A DNA stretch of 5,640 nt from Pseudomonadota bacterium (lineage in GTDB: Bacteria; Pseudomonadota; Gammaproteobacteria; Enterobacterales; Succinivibrionaceae): assembly GCA_023460615.1 (NCBI GenBank), contig JAEWPL010000226.1, positions 1-5,640 of the forward strand, read 5' to 3'. The notes under the pieces were generated by a model that worked only from the letters and a program-made list of their open reading frames with translations, was not told the DNA's origin and did no database searches. The first letter of the stretch is position 1. The number at the start of each line of letters is the position of its first letter. Positions 5,434-5,640 of the stretch are shown here, piece by piece. The translations under genes and the position numbers were made by a program.

Positions 5434-5640
5434 ATGGAATTTAAAAGAGAAACCTACCTAAATCTGCTAGTAAGCCATAAAAATAATGGTCTAGTTAAAA
5501 TCTTAACTGGAGTTAAAGGTGTGGGTAAGCGCTATCTTCTAAATACTCTTTTTAAAACTCACCTTTTAAAATTAGGTGTTCCTTTAGATCATATCCTCTT
5601 TATTGATCTTGAAGATCCTGTAAACGATAAACTTAAAGAT
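5434..5640 (+). CDS. AAA_14/DUF4143-type ATPase, 5' end only
   Basis: The first 69 residues of a protein that runs off the window. The start MEFKRETYLNLLVSHKNNG followed by LVKILTGVKGVGKRYLLNTLF and the later HLLKLGVPLDHI is the typical beginning of the prokaryotic AAA_14 ATPases that usually carry a C-terminal DUF4143 domain and are about 400 residues long. The P-loop GVKGVGKR lies at 26-33. Family members generally have Ser or Thr after the P-loop lysine (for example GIRRCGKS); here Arg33 takes that place. The ATG at 5434 fits the family's N-terminus, with only a weak AGG about ten bases upstream; an in-frame TTG at 5416 is less likely. The gene diverges from the sugar-binding-protein gene. 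Its function is unknown; some relatives are suspected of links to toxin-antitoxin or mobile elements, which cannot be judged here. Confidence 0.75.
   Translation, partial: MEFKRETYLNLLVSHKNNGLVKILTGVKGVGKRYLLNTLFKTHLLKLGVPLDHILFIDLEDPVNDKLKD

Overview
The window looks like an ordinary chromosomal segment of an AT-rich, gut-type gammaproteobacterium. The PII protein and ammonium channel are closely similar to the enterobacterial GlnB/GlnK and AmtB sequences as I remember them. The two genes at the edges belong to the AAA-type ATPase families that are very common in intestinal and rumen anaerobes. A member of the Succinivibrionaceae (Succinivibrio/Anaerobiospirillum-like) is my best guess; this is inference from gene content and base composition, not a proven placement.

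Layout: (1) Positions 1-281, plus strand: the 3' end of an AAA-ATPase-like gene that stops just after the family's 'YLGYLT ... FPNE' region. (2) Positions 351-2160, minus strand: an amtB-glnB nitrogen operon reading right to left, with amtB first, a PII gene 18 bases behind it, a strong intrinsic terminator at 351-389, and an upstream region (2070-2386) holding a perfect 15-base palindrome of NtrC-site type. (3) Positions 2343-4027, minus strand: a single-gene unit for a FucI/AraA-superfamily sugar isomerase, with a clear terminator, a sigma70-type promoter, a perfect 16-base LacI-type operator and a possible CRP site. (4) Positions 4201-5306, minus strand: a gene for a ChvE-like periplasmic sugar-binding protein, ending in a hairpin and preceded by a second LacI-type operator of the same design. 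(5) From 5434 to the window end, plus strand: the start of a second AAA ATPase (AAA_14/DUF4143 type) with an unusual Walker A motif.

How the genes fit together: AmtB and the PII protein form the standard ammonium uptake/gating pair. The sugar-binding protein and the isomerase are separate transcription units, but matching operators (12 of 16 bases identical) suggest one LacI-family regulator controls both. That would make them parts of one pentose or 6-deoxyhexose uptake and catabolism regulon. The transporter's ATPase and permease genes are not in the window. I saw no tRNA, rRNA, CRISPR array, insertion sequence or evident new defence system. The most useful leads are the paired operators, the reversed amtB-glnB order with a GlnB-like PII, and the degenerate Walker A lysine-arginine.
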